Below are positions 6,819 through 15,450 of a stretch of 31,080 nucleotides of DNA, in pieces. This DNA comes from a virus. Made by a program: the position numbers and the translations under genes. The stretch covers positions 1 through 31,080 of the IMG/VR virus record IMGVR_UViG_3300020406_000016, one strand, 5' to 3'. The notes under the pieces are model-generated. The model saw only the letters and a list, made by a program, of their open reading frames with translations. It made no database searches and had not been told where the DNA came from. Position 1 is the stretch's first letter. Each line of letters opens with the position of its first letter.

Positions 6819-8435
6819 TTACTTTTCCTTATCTGGTGTAATAATATCAGGTCGGGGGTGCCTTATCATAGAGGCTAAGAAACAATAAGTCATAGAGTGG
6901 AGTGTATCATCCGTTGCTCCAGGTGACTTACTTACGACCGTCATCCTCCGCGCTTCATTATACTCCGTAAATACGGACAGTAAATCTGTTCCAAATGGAG
7001 ACTCAAAATCTTCCCATTTGGGAAATACAAATGTGTCACATCTATTGATGCTGTTAATAATGGCCATTAAGGCTTCTGTACGGTTTACCATAAACCTTAG
7101 AAGATGTTTATCAAAGTATATCTTCTTTGTATTGACGTATTGGTACCTCGCTATACGCTCCACACCAAAAGCTCTTATGAGCTTGTCATTCCTGTCGAAC
7201 CCGCCACCGTAGTCCGTACCGACTATCTTCACGTTGAAGTCTCTTATGTACTTACAGATGATGTTTACAGTTTTCTCGGGGCTAGATTCCTCACCCTCAA
7301 ACCTTTTACAGAACAGGATGTGGAACCTGTCCTGAAGGTAGCAACCTATGGTCATCACTGTGTAAGAGTTTTCACCCGTACCCCAGTCAACACCCATGTA
7401 GGTATCAGATCTACCAGCGAACATTTTTGCGTCAGACATGCTTCTTGTTGCGCATGATTTAATTAGCATGTCCCTTGTGATGGGCTTGTGACCTGAGTCA
7501 TACCCCAGACCAAGAACCTCATTATAGAACTGCGCCGGTGAGTAACGCTTCTTCTTATCCAAAATGGAGTCCCAGTTTATCCAAGGAGCGATACACTGGG
7601 GTATTCGGTAGCCCTCGAAAGGTCTAGCAATTGGAGGATTGGCAAGCCATTGAGGTGATCTCATTGATGCCCATTGCGCTCTTGGGTGGTCTGCGTGTAT
7701 ACGCCTTCCGCACCTCGTGCACACAAGACCGTCGTCACCCAAGCTGGACATTTCGATGACGTTCCACTTATTGCATCCGTCACACGGAATGACCCACTCG
7801 TTCTGAGTACTAAACTGCTCCCAGTAATAAGATATTGTATTGTCCAATGACTTTGGTGTTCCAGAGTACCTAAGTATTTGAAAAGGGCTATGTGCCAGGG
7901 CCTCTTCAATGACGGGTATAACCTCTGTAAGAATATCCTGAATCTCATCTAGAAGGAGCATGTCTGCGGAGATACCACGAACACGGTCCGCGTGAAGGAA
8001 CGCGTACCTGAAAGTAACATCGGAACCTGTTAGAAACTTCTTATATAATACGTTGTTCTTGGTGTTCTCTCCCTTCGAGAACGCGGTTAGAGTGTCGCTC
8101 AGGTCTATTGGGGTGGTAATGCGGTCTCTTGAGAACGTCTCTGTCTGTTGCTGTGTTGGTGAAACAAACAGGCTTCTAAAGTGCTTTCGGAGCATCGCAT
8201 AAGTTAGCGTGATGTTTCCCAGCGTGGTTGATTTCTCTACCTGACGTCCGCACTGTAGGAGAACTCTTTTTGCTGGGGTGTCATAGATCGGAAGTAAGTA
8301 TCGACGCCCGTCAAAAGAGAATTTTTCTAACTCTCCTGAAATTGGTATATTCATAAAGGAGCTGACAAACTCTGTTGGGAACATCTCAAGGGAAGGAAGC
8401 GATTTCCCCCTTGATGTCTTTTGGAATTTAAACAT
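6819..8435 (-). CDS. terL: Terminase large subunit with zinc-binding insertion
   Basis: This 538-aa ATPase/nuclease would drive DNA packaging through the portal. The start at 8435 has GGAGG nine bases upstream. A variant Walker A, CGRQVEKST, lies at 62-70, Walker B LLLDE at 160-164 (D163, E164), and coupling motif SGT at 191-193. A four-Cys zinc ribbon (C218-x2-C221, C239-x2-C242) separates the ATPase from the nuclease, as in GpA-like large terminases. The RNase H-like nuclease shows D350 in MGVDWGTG, D408 in GTDYGGG, and D509/D510 in ATDDTLHS. All expected catalytic acidic residues are present and the length is normal. It lies far from the portal gene, with about 15 kb between them, although terminase and portal genes are neighbours in many phages. 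Confidence 0.9.
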   Translation of the reverse strand: MFKFQKTSRGKSLPSLEMFPTEFVSSFMNIPISGELEKFSFDGRRYLLPIYDTPAKRVLLQCGRQVEKSTTLGNITLTYAMLRKHFRSLFVSPTQQQTETFSRDRITTPIDLSDTLTAFSKGENTKNNVLYKKFLTGSDVTFRYAFLHADRVRGISADMLLLDEIQDILTEVIPVIEEALAHSPFQILRYSGTPKSLDNTISYYWEQFSTQNEWVIPCDGCNKWNVIEMSSLGDDGLVCTRCGRRIHADHPRAQWASMRSPQWLANPPIARPFEGYRIPQCIAPWINWDSILDKKKRYSPAQFYNEVLGLGYDSGHKPITRDMLIKSCATRSMSDAKMFAGRSDTYMGVDWGTGENSYTVMTIGCYLQDRFHILFCKRFEGEESSPEKTVNIICKYIRDFNVKIVGTDYGGGFDRNDKLIRAFGVERIARYQYVNTKKIYFDKHLLRFMVNRTEALMAIINSINRCDTFVFPKWEDFESPFGTDLLSVFTEYNEARRMTVVSKSPGATDDTLHSMTYCFLASMIRHPRPDIITPDKEK

Positions 8436-8664
8436 GAGTAAAACCCTCCAAGAACCTTATAAATCCCTCGTGGGTTCCCTTTCCAGAGCTATGGGTAACG
8501 ACCTTATTGACGCCATAATTCATGATGATGGTGTCACCCTCCTCTTCTGGCCACCATTATCACCCAGTAATAAAAACTTGATAGTGGGTATGGCTAAGGA
8601 CTCGATAACAGACTGTAAGGTAAAAACCAGTCTAAGGCAGGGGCGGGTAGAGATTCTAAAATGA
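8434..8664 (+). CDS. Small plus-strand gene embedded in the minus-strand late operon
   Basis: This 76-aa ORF exactly fills a gap in the minus-strand operon. Its ATG interlocks with the terminase ATG in a shared CATG, and its stop overlaps the end of the convergent Cys-rich gene by nine bases. The protein reads like a real globular domain (GNDLIDAIIHDDGVTLLFWP, then NLIVGMAKDSITDCKV) with a basic C-terminus. Only a weak GGAA lies upstream as ribosome binding site. No minus-strand gene is convincing across the same bases. Function is unknown. Antisense placement relative to terL could make it regulatory, but that is speculation. Confidence 0.5.
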   Translation: MSKTLQEPYKSLVGSLSRAMGNDLIDAIIHDDGVTLLFWPPLSPSNKNLIVGMAKDSITDCKVKTSLRQGRVEILK

Positions 8665-8919
8665 GTCGTCTTTGATGTCGTCATAGTCGTCACACACAAA
8701 CTCGCCTTTAACTGGTGATGCGAACTTGGTGCACTCCCCCTCGTTACTCCACGCTCTACCGGCAGCATACACGAAGTGTTTGCAACCATCACACCTTTTC
8801 AGGCTGTCGGCTAGGCGTAGGCTTCGGGGCCTCATACTTTGGACTTGGTTTAGAACTCTCTGAACTACCAAAGAGTCGTTGGAAAAAACCTTTGGGCTTT
8901 TGTCGCTTGGGGTAGACAT
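8656..8919 (-). CDS. Small Cys-rich (zinc or Fe-S) protein
   Basis: The C-terminal 45 residues carry C-D-G-C-K-H-F, then C-T-K-F, then V-C-D-D-Y. This C-x2-C...C...C pattern recurs in many small phage metal-binding proteins with 'CKHF...GxCxxF...CxxY' spacing. The start is ambiguous. The ATG at 8919 has GGAAAG upstream and gives 87 aa, but overlaps the helicase gene by 131 bases. An internal ATG at 8835 gives 59 aa with a 47-base overlap and no obvious site. The metal-binding part is the same either way. It lies between the SNF2-like helicase and terminase. Function is unknown; a structural zinc domain is likely. Confidence 0.6.
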   Translation of the reverse strand: MSTPSDKSPKVFSNDSLVVQRVLNQVQSMRPRSLRLADSLKRCDGCKHFVYAAGRAWSNEGECTKFASPVKGEFVCDDYDDIKDDSF

Positions 8920-10582
8920 ATTTTATCTTTCCGTCTTTACCCCGATACTTGTACAGATGCTTTGGGGGCTCTTTGAACGTCTTATAAAACTTAGTTTGTG
9001 TATTGTATTTATTGCCGGCTACACCATACATCCATTCATCAGTAGTCTGGTCAGCCTTTCTGCCAATTAGTTTACCAAAAAATCCTGGTCTAGCAGATTT
9101 GGGCACTACGCTTCTATACCTACGTACGTCGACAACTCGATTCTCTACGGCACGATGTTCCTGCCCTCCAAGTCGGCGTGCTCTAGCCTCAGCCTGTAGT
9201 ATCCTTTGCGGGTTGAAGTGTCCGTCAAGGCTATAAAAGGCGGTGCTGTTTTTTAGGTTAAGCCCTTCAGCCCCAGCGCCAGATAATATAATAACCTTCT
9301 TCTTCCCGTCTTTATAGTCTTTGATCCCTTTCTGCCTGACGACTGAGGTAATCTTATTCCCCCCGATCTCAGTTCCTTTTCCGACAAAGACAGCATGATC
9401 GATTCCGCGAGCGCGTAATCCAGCTGAGAGAACATCAACTCCACCCCTGACCAAGTTTGAATAAAGGACCACCTTGTGATCCGGTTTTTCGCTAAGGTGC
9501 TGGACTGTATCGTCAAGCACACGTTTTACCTTGGGTGATGCCTCAGCCGAACGTTTAAGGCTCATGTCCTTCCTTCCGGTATGGACAGCGTTAGCCAGTT
9601 GGCGGGCCTGTGTAATCTGCCCAAACAGGTTTTGGGCGTCTTTTACAGTAATGTTCGGGTCGCGTCTAACAATTCTTTCTCGTATAGGGCCCAGCTTATC
9701 TAACGCGAGCTGGTAGAGTTGAAACTGCTTTTGGCTCATTTCAACATCAACATTCTTCAAGTCCTTACGGGGCATTGTTTTGCCCTTCAGGTCCTTTGTC
9801 TCAACCAGATCTATTTTGGGTTGAGTTCTAGCCTTAAGCTCATCTACGTTCTTCAGACCCTTAACTGGCTTTCTTCCGCCGCCAAACCCTTTGGTAAATC
9901 CGATTGTTTCAATGTACTTTCGTTTGAATTGCTTCGGGCTCATGTCCCGACGACCCTCTGTTATGGTCAGAAGCGATGCAATCTCAGATGGAGAGTTGTT
10001 TATCATTGACGCTGTTAGACCCATGACATTTATTGCCAAAGGCCTTGCCTCTAGAGCGGCCCTAAAGGTGCCAGCCGTCTCATTCCGAGTTTTGTGAAAT
10101 TCGTCAAAGATCAGCGTGTCGGACCCAGTCCTCTCCATAAAGCCTTTCGGATCTCTCCTAAACTGCGCGTAGGATACAATCGTATAGTCCGCTTCTTTCT
10201 CTTTGCCTGGGCGAACGTACCTGTCGTCTTCCCTTCCCTCAGAGGATGACCCGATGACCTGGAAGGACGAGTTAGTAAACTTCTCAACACCCTCTTGGGC
10301 AAAGTTAGCGCGTAGGCCAGATGGTACGACAACCAGAGCCCTTTTAGCCTTGCCCTCGTGCTTGAGCTTTTCGAATCCATAAATACTCGTAACGGTCTTA
10401 CCCGTACCCATCTCGTGAGCAAGGATCATTTTACCGCGATTTTTGAATAGCCTATCTATGGCGTTCTTTTGGTGTGGGTACGGCTTAAACCAGCTCTTTA
10501 GAGCGGGTATGCCTGTCCCATGAGCCTCTTTACCAGGGGCGGTAGCTTTTTCAGCAACCTTTATGTAGTCATAAAGACTCAA
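8789..10582 (-). CDS. SNF2/DEAD-like superfamily 2 helicase encoded in the late operon
   Basis: This 597-aa protein starts at a TTG at 10582 overlapping the upstream stop (TTGA) with AGAGG about ten bases before; no ATG exists until residue 52. The motifs are in SNF2 order: Q-motif-like YPHQKNAI (35-42), Walker A EMGTGKT (57-63), DEFH box (160-163), LTAS motif III (189-192), GAGAEGLNL motif V (435-443) and QAEARARRLG motif VI (463-472). It is therefore an ATP-driven DNA translocase or helicase. The C-terminal 100 residues are basic, Lys/Pro rich and probably disordered. N-terminal KATA and KEAH resemble the late-protein motif weakly. Its place among virion genes, not replication genes, raises the possibility that it is packaged or acts at late transcription or packaging; this is inferred. 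Confidence 0.82.
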   Translation of the reverse strand: MSLYDYIKVAEKATAPGKEAHGTGIPALKSWFKPYPHQKNAIDRLFKNRGKMILAHEMGTGKTVTSIYGFEKLKHEGKAKRALVVVPSGLRANFAQEGVEKFTNSSFQVIGSSSEGREDDRYVRPGKEKEADYTIVSYAQFRRDPKGFMERTGSDTLIFDEFHKTRNETAGTFRAALEARPLAINVMGLTASMINNSPSEIASLLTITEGRRDMSPKQFKRKYIETIGFTKGFGGGRKPVKGLKNVDELKARTQPKIDLVETKDLKGKTMPRKDLKNVDVEMSQKQFQLYQLALDKLGPIRERIVRRDPNITVKDAQNLFGQITQARQLANAVHTGRKDMSLKRSAEASPKVKRVLDDTVQHLSEKPDHKVVLYSNLVRGGVDVLSAGLRARGIDHAVFVGKGTEIGGNKITSVVRQKGIKDYKDGKKKVIILSGAGAEGLNLKNSTAFYSLDGHFNPQRILQAEARARRLGGQEHRAVENRVVDVRRYRSVVPKSARPGFFGKLIGRKADQTTDEWMYGVAGNKYNTQTKFYKTFKEPPKHLYKYRGKDGKIKYVYPKRQKPKGFFQRLFGSSESSKPSPKYEAPKPTPSRQPEKV

Positions 10583-12390
10583 CTCTTATTACCTCTAAAT
10601 ATGGCATCGAGACCCGCTACACCTGAACCTGTAAGTATAGCCGGTGTAGCAATATCTTTGAGAGGAGTTCCGTAACCCTTAGCGGCAGCTCTATTTATGA
10701 ATTTTTGATTGGCAACACGTCGAATTTGGCGACGCCCCTCTTGCAGCAGTCCTCTAGAGGCCCCACCAACAATTCGCCCAAAGTCACGTGCGCCCGGTGA
10801 TATGCCGTAGTCCATTAAAAGGTCGGCACGTCGGCTTGCCTTTGTGGTTCCGAGCCTAGGGAGGAATGCCTCTCTTATACCCTTCGCACCCTGCGCCAAC
10901 CCCTGCCTACGTATAGCTGGGAGCTTGGCAACTATATTCTTTGATCCGCTCAAGGCGCCATGTGCCCCTAACGCACCAAGTGGGATACCTGCCAAACCCA
11001 GCCCGCCGCTTGCCGCAACTGCTGCTGCGCCGCCGCCAATGGTCAGTAGGTTTGGAAGCGTGTCTTTAATTGGTGACGCTTTGTCTAAGGCCCCCGCCTT
11101 GAGATCTGTTTTCAAGCCTCCGCGACCTCCGTAAAGGAGCATGTTCTGCAACTTAGACCCAGGAAGAGACTTTCTTCCAAGGACCATATCAACCGCATCA
11201 GGCAACTGGTTGAAAACAGCTACAGGCTCGCCGGCCTTAGTGGTTCTCATTGCGGGGTTACGCTCCACAAACGCCTTAGCACTATCTAGATACTTAGCTC
11301 TTACAGAAGGCGGTAGCTTTCGAAGCATGTTCCCTATGTCAATACCCAAAGATCGCTGAATCTTCAGTTCTGGGCCGAACCCTAGACCAGGGATGGGGAC
11401 TGATAGATTACCAACTAGTCCAGCCCTAAACCCCTGAGTACGCCTTCCAGAGACCCCCTCTCTAATACCTATTGCCAATTGTTTGGCTTTGGCTTCTTCG
11501 GCCTTTCTTTGGGTGTATTTACCAAGGCGCGTTCTTCCAAAAAGCCTTCCCTCTTTCCCGTAACCAAATGCGGCTTTTGTTGCACCGTGAATACCTGCAA
11601 GCTCCAACATTTTAACAAGTGATGCTGTAGCAACGTCGGCGTTTTTCTCTAATTCTTGAACTGACGATTTCTTCTCAAGTGACTTCATGGCAGAGTCTAC
11701 GACCCCTCCCAGAACAGCGCCGCCCAGCAAGCCGCCAGCGGCTCCTCCTAGAAGGCGGGGCATCTTACCCTTGAGCGACGCCTTGATACCCTTCTTAGCT
11801 AGAATATCTTTTGCTACACCCTCTCCGCCGCGAGACAGAGCGCCTATAGCCGCTCCAGCAAGAGCCGGAGCGAGGAATTTACTGGCGTTCTTTTTGTCTT
11901 TAGATTTCTTCCTACCTGCGGCCACGCTGAGGCCGAGGGCGAGTGCGGCGGGAGTCTTGTAGCCAGACCTTATTAGTCCCAGCTTAAGACCCTCAGTGAT
12001 GCTTTTTGATTTGGATAGGTTTGCGGCTCTGGCCTCTCTGAACCCTTCTGTAAGACCTTTAACGGACTGGTATCCTGCGGCTGAGGCACCGAGCATTAGT
12101 AAGCCTTTGGCCTGGTCCGACTTATTCTTAGAGTTAAGCAGTTTCAGACCACCTAAGAAAACAGGGGCGCTGGCTATTCCCAAGGCGCCGCCTAACGCCC
12201 TACCTGCTCCGCGACCCTTTAGTCCCTGAGATAAGGCTTTTAGCGAACTCCCCTTTGAACCAGAGGCCTTCAGCTCTACAGCTTTTTCAATACCGCCTCT
12301 GGGTAGATCACCCAATAAGGACTTAACGGCAAAGGCTGGGGCAACCGCTAATACCTGGGAGCCGTAAGATTTCTTCTTGCTTTTAGCCAT
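10579..12390 (-). CDS. Large Gly/Ala-rich hydrophobic virion-type protein
   Basis: This 603-aa protein starts at an ATG at 12390, overlapping the upstream gene by eight bases. It is basic and carries many glycine-zipper-like hydrophobic stretches, for example FLAPALAGAAIGALSRGG (about 188-205), LLGGAAGGLLGGAVLGGVV (213-231), and GGGAAAVAASGGLGLAGIP in the second half. A Lys/Glu-rich joint KKSSVQELEKNADVATAS (about 240-257), with LEKxx twice, separates the two halves and resembles the late motif. Such composition is seen in phage internal, ejection or membrane-penetrating proteins, but no family is recognised. It sits upstream of the helicase gene. A role in the inner head or DNA delivery is inference only. 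Confidence 0.55.
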   Translation of the reverse strand: MAKSKKKSYGSQVLAVAPAFAVKSLLGDLPRGGIEKAVELKASGSKGSSLKALSQGLKGRGAGRALGGALGIASAPVFLGGLKLLNSKNKSDQAKGLLMLGASAAGYQSVKGLTEGFREARAANLSKSKSITEGLKLGLIRSGYKTPAALALGLSVAAGRKKSKDKKNASKFLAPALAGAAIGALSRGGEGVAKDILAKKGIKASLKGKMPRLLGGAAGGLLGGAVLGGVVDSAMKSLEKKSSVQELEKNADVATASLVKMLELAGIHGATKAAFGYGKEGRLFGRTRLGKYTQRKAEEAKAKQLAIGIREGVSGRRTQGFRAGLVGNLSVPIPGLGFGPELKIQRSLGIDIGNMLRKLPPSVRAKYLDSAKAFVERNPAMRTTKAGEPVAVFNQLPDAVDMVLGRKSLPGSKLQNMLLYGGRGGLKTDLKAGALDKASPIKDTLPNLLTIGGGAAAVAASGGLGLAGIPLGALGAHGALSGSKNIVAKLPAIRRQGLAQGAKGIREAFLPRLGTTKASRRADLLMDYGISPGARDFGRIVGGASRGLLQEGRRQIRRVANQKFINRAAAKGYGTPLKDIATPAILTGSGVAGLDAIFRGNKS

Positions 12391-12706
12391 CCTGGTCCAC
12401 CGATTTTGCTAACTTCTTCACTATTGACTCCACCAGCGAATCAGTCAGGCCCACGTTTATATTTTTTACTTCGACGTACCAGCTCGCGACCTCAGGAACG
12501 TAATCAACAACCACGTCTTCTTTGTTGAAGTGCTTTAGACCACGTCTAGCTTTAGCTTCAAATTCTTCTGGGAACTCCGGGTCAGGCCACAGGTGAAACT
12601 GTATCCGGTCACCGTCGATCCTGTATTCAGCCCGAATGCCCGATATCTGGGTCTTCGATTCCTTGAATACTATCGCCTCGATATTTATTGGACCACCGCC
12701 AAACAT
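12383..12706 (-). CDS. Unknown 107-aa protein
   Basis: It starts at an ATG at 12706 that shares a base with the upstream stop (TAATG). The sequence is a mixed alpha/beta-looking small domain: a strand-rich half (INIEAIVFKE, AEYRIDGDRIQFHLWPDP), then a helix (EEFEAKARRGLKHF), a strand (ASWYVEVKNINVG) and a C-terminal helix. There is no signal peptide, no Cys cluster and no motif. It overlaps the start of the 603-aa gene, so the two are probably co-translated. Function is unknown. Confidence 0.55.
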   Translation of the reverse strand: MFGGGPINIEAIVFKESKTQISGIRAEYRIDGDRIQFHLWPDPEFPEEFEAKARRGLKHFNKEDVVVDYVPEVASWYVEVKNINVGLTDSLVESIVKKLAKSVDQDG

Positions 12707-13491
12707 TATGCGTCCCCCAGGTCGTCGATACTGGTTATGTCTCGCTTACCCAGCTTGATTGCAATATCTTTTAGATTATCGAGCACTTGCTTAACGGCGT
12801 CACCGCTCTTCTCAAGCTCTTCGTTTGCCTTAAATAGGCTTTCTGCCCAAAGCTTTGCTGTCATTGCGGTGTCCCTAGTATTGTCAAACTGGCTGGTCTC
12901 AAAGAACCGCATCGCTGATTCGTGAAAGACACTATTGAGAACCTCTTCTTTTGGAAGAGAAACTCTATGTCCCAACTTCCATAAGGCGTATTCTCCGCCC
13001 TGACTGTAGCAGGATGCTAAAACCTTACCATTGTCGTACTCGTCAAGGTAGTCCATCCACTGTTTGGTCGATAGTGCGGACCTATTCCAGAAGTAATGTC
13101 TAAATAAATCTATGGTCTTTGGCTGTACCGAAACACCTGTTATCTCAAGCGTAAACTTCGCTACGTCTTCAACATCCATATTAGCGAGTAATAATGTCTC
13201 AATAACTAACCGACATTTAGAATCACCGAGCAGCTCTCTAGCGTCAGTAGCACTACCATCTCCCCTAGCCATGGAAAGTATACGCTGCCTCCGCACCCAG
13301 TTTCTAGAAGCTGAGAAGTCCATACGAAACGGTGACGGACGGGTCTCCATGAGGGTATCCCTCAGCGAGTTTAGGTACTCAATTGTGGGTGGCACCATTC
13401 CGTAAATGCTAGCTGCCTCAGCTATTTGAGCATGCGACAGGTCTGAGAACATAAGCATATACTTGAGCCAGTATTCTGCTGGATGTCTCAT
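12706..13491 (-). CDS. Unknown mostly helical 261-aa protein
   Basis: The start is an ATG at 13491 beginning MRHPAEYWLKYML. An N-terminal stretch LSHAQIAEAASIYGMVPPT (about 18-36) could form a helix-turn-helix, and the last 50 residues (ANEELEKSGDAVKQVLDNL) are coiled-coil-like. The middle is helical with several Trp. It lacks the K-x-A-S motif. An HTH plus coiled coil is also the pattern of terminase small subunits, and no other candidate small subunit is seen here, but the resemblance is too weak to assign. It is encoded between two structural-type genes. Confidence 0.5.
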   Translation of the reverse strand: MRHPAEYWLKYMLMFSDLSHAQIAEAASIYGMVPPTIEYLNSLRDTLMETRPSPFRMDFSASRNWVRRQRILSMARGDGSATDARELLGDSKCRLVIETLLLANMDVEDVAKFTLEITGVSVQPKTIDLFRHYFWNRSALSTKQWMDYLDEYDNGKVLASCYSQGGEYALWKLGHRVSLPKEEVLNSVFHESAMRFFETSQFDNTRDTAMTAKLWAESLFKANEELEKSGDAVKQVLDNLKDIAIKLGKRDITSIDDLGDA

Positions 13492-13494
13492 ACA

Positions 13495-15441
13495 TTAGAC
13501 CATGTTTGCTCGAACCTGTAGTTTCTTAAGTCCTCCGATAGCTCTTTCTATACCCCGTAGAGCAGAGGAGACTGCTGTTTCCGGAACGTCTGAAAGTCCC
13601 AATCGAACACCTACCAAAAGCTCTGCCAGCTTAGAGGCAGATTCCTCGAAAGTGGGTATCGAGTCGATGTAGCCGGTCACGTTCTCCGGATTGATGAAGT
13701 TGAGACTTAGTACAGAGTCAACTGTTTCAGAATTGGTCAAGCTGGCGGCTTCTTTGACAAGATCGTTTTTGATTAAGTTCGTAATATCGACTAGCTCTGC
13801 ATCAACAGTGCTGGCTGTTTTTATGGCTTCTGCTTTACGTACAGCGAACTTCTCTAAAGAGCCGGCGGATGCGTTTGCGACTTTCTGATAGGCTCCGTCC
13901 GCGCTATCCCCTAAGTCAGATAGTACAAGGAGTGCTTCATCTCTTGTTAATCCTGACATTGAGTTTGTGTCCATGCTCTGACCAGAGAAAGAGAACGCTG
14001 TTCCATCAGAGATCAGACTTACACTAGAAATCCGACTTCTCCTGGTTGCGATCTTGTCCATCGACTCTGCATCGGCAGAGTATCTGGCCCCGAACTGCAA
14101 GGGTACGAAAGCGAAATCCTCTGGAAGAAGCTGAACATTCGTATCGACCTGAACAAGGTTTTTGACCGAGGCTACCTTTAGATGACCTACTCCATAAAGA
14201 GGGTGTGAGTAAGCATAAGAAGTTCCTTCGCTGTCATTTATCGTATGCAGAACCTTTACCGGCTCTAAGACAATGCCAGCCTCTTTGAGGATGAAGACGC
14301 CCTCTCCGTGAGGTTCTGAACCTTCGATTTTTGAGATGTCCGTGTCCCCACACCTCACTCCTGCAAGCTTCTCTTGGAAGGAGGCGCCCGTGCTACCGAC
14401 CACCAAAAGCATATCTGACTCTGTGCCGTTTACCCTATGCACATTGTTCAATACTACGGCTCGCTGCGCCTTTCCGGTCTTTGTCATAACAGAGTAAACA
14501 CCGCTTTCTGTTACGTCCGACAAGCCGTCAGTGTACTCAATAGACTCAAGGGTACGGTTCTCACTGGGGGTCATAAGTGCTGAACCCGTTTTGATAACCT
14601 GTTGACGAATCTCAACAGGAAGTACTGACTCGGCCTCTTTGTTGCTAACAACCACTTCCGGTCCGATGTCTAAAGCGTTTGAGGTCTTGATTTTGAACCC
14701 CCCTCCAACCTTGCTAATCACTGCGGAGGTAAAGTCTGCCGAAGCCTCCTTAACCACTTCTTTCTCAGAGGACATCTCCACCAGTCTGTGAAGAGCTTCA
14801 GAGAACACAGGATTAATCTGGTAGGCGTTACTCAATGAGGCTTCTTTAGAAATGCTGCTAACAAAAGAGCGGACCTCGTCCTTATCAATATGGCTGAACA
14901 GAGCGGATGATGTCTTTGTGACACCGCTCATGGGAGCTTCTCTACCCTGAGCGCCAATCGGCATCGAGCTTCCCATAGCTCCTGCTGATGCGGGAGCAGG
15001 CCTAGGAGCCACAGCAAACGGACTGGTTTCAAACAGAGCTGCGGACACCCTAGATTCATTCAGAGGCAGGAATCTACCGTCCGACGTAATGAAAACGTCG
15101 AAGCTATGAGCTTTTTTGTTGTCTACAATAATAGGAATTCTAATTGTCTTTGATGGGTCAGGAGACTGCGCCCCTTGACTAATAACTTCACCCATACGTT
15201 TTACGCCCGGCTCAGGCGGTACGTCAGACGCGTGGGAAACCATGAAGACCCCGTACATGTATCCCATTGACGGGTCCTGACCCTCAATCGAGATGTTCAC
15301 CTGATACTTACCCAAGTAAGGGTGCTGCTTGTACAGGTTTGCGATTAGCTCGCTTGGGTAAGTTGATGGGTTGTCTCCAAGAAGCGTTTTTGCAGACGTC
15401 TTCTCAAACTGAGGCCCCTTAATCTTTTGAATCAATTCCAT
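13495..15441 (-). CDS. Large virion-type protein densely studded with K-x-A-S motifs
   Basis: This 648-aa protein starts at an ATG at 15441 with AGGAGA upstream. An N-terminal domain (about 25-140) looks beta-rich (QVNISIEGQDPSMGYMYGVF). A Pro/Ala/Gly linker follows (APRPAPASAGAMGSSMPIG), then a long middle domain and a helical C-terminus. Motif-like sites include EKTSA (13), TKTSSA (175), SKEASL (198), VKEASADF (230), IKTGSA (283), KEAGIV, KVASVK, KTASTV and KEAASL. VKEASADF recurs exactly in the protein encoded at 26406-27404. It lies between the spike module and unknown genes. It is probably a head or inner-head protein that is proteolytically processed; function is unknown. Confidence 0.6.
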   Translation of the reverse strand: MELIQKIKGPQFEKTSAKTLLGDNPSTYPSELIANLYKQHPYLGKYQVNISIEGQDPSMGYMYGVFMVSHASDVPPEPGVKRMGEVISQGAQSPDPSKTIRIPIIVDNKKAHSFDVFITSDGRFLPLNESRVSAALFETSPFAVAPRPAPASAGAMGSSMPIGAQGREAPMSGVTKTSSALFSHIDKDEVRSFVSSISKEASLSNAYQINPVFSEALHRLVEMSSEKEVVKEASADFTSAVISKVGGGFKIKTSNALDIGPEVVVSNKEAESVLPVEIRQQVIKTGSALMTPSENRTLESIEYTDGLSDVTESGVYSVMTKTGKAQRAVVLNNVHRVNGTESDMLLVVGSTGASFQEKLAGVRCGDTDISKIEGSEPHGEGVFILKEAGIVLEPVKVLHTINDSEGTSYAYSHPLYGVGHLKVASVKNLVQVDTNVQLLPEDFAFVPLQFGARYSADAESMDKIATRRSRISSVSLISDGTAFSFSGQSMDTNSMSGLTRDEALLVLSDLGDSADGAYQKVANASAGSLEKFAVRKAEAIKTASTVDAELVDITNLIKNDLVKEAASLTNSETVDSVLSLNFINPENVTGYIDSIPTFEESASKLAELLVGVRLGLSDVPETAVSSALRGIERAIGGLKKLQVRANMV

Positions 15442-15450
15442 TATGTTCTC

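Noticed and set aside
8520-8792. Minus-strand ORF of 90 aa across the terL-Cys-rich gap
   Set aside because: Out of frame with the Cys-rich gene, no ribosome binding site seen, unprotein-like composition; the plus-strand 76-aa ORF fits the gap better.
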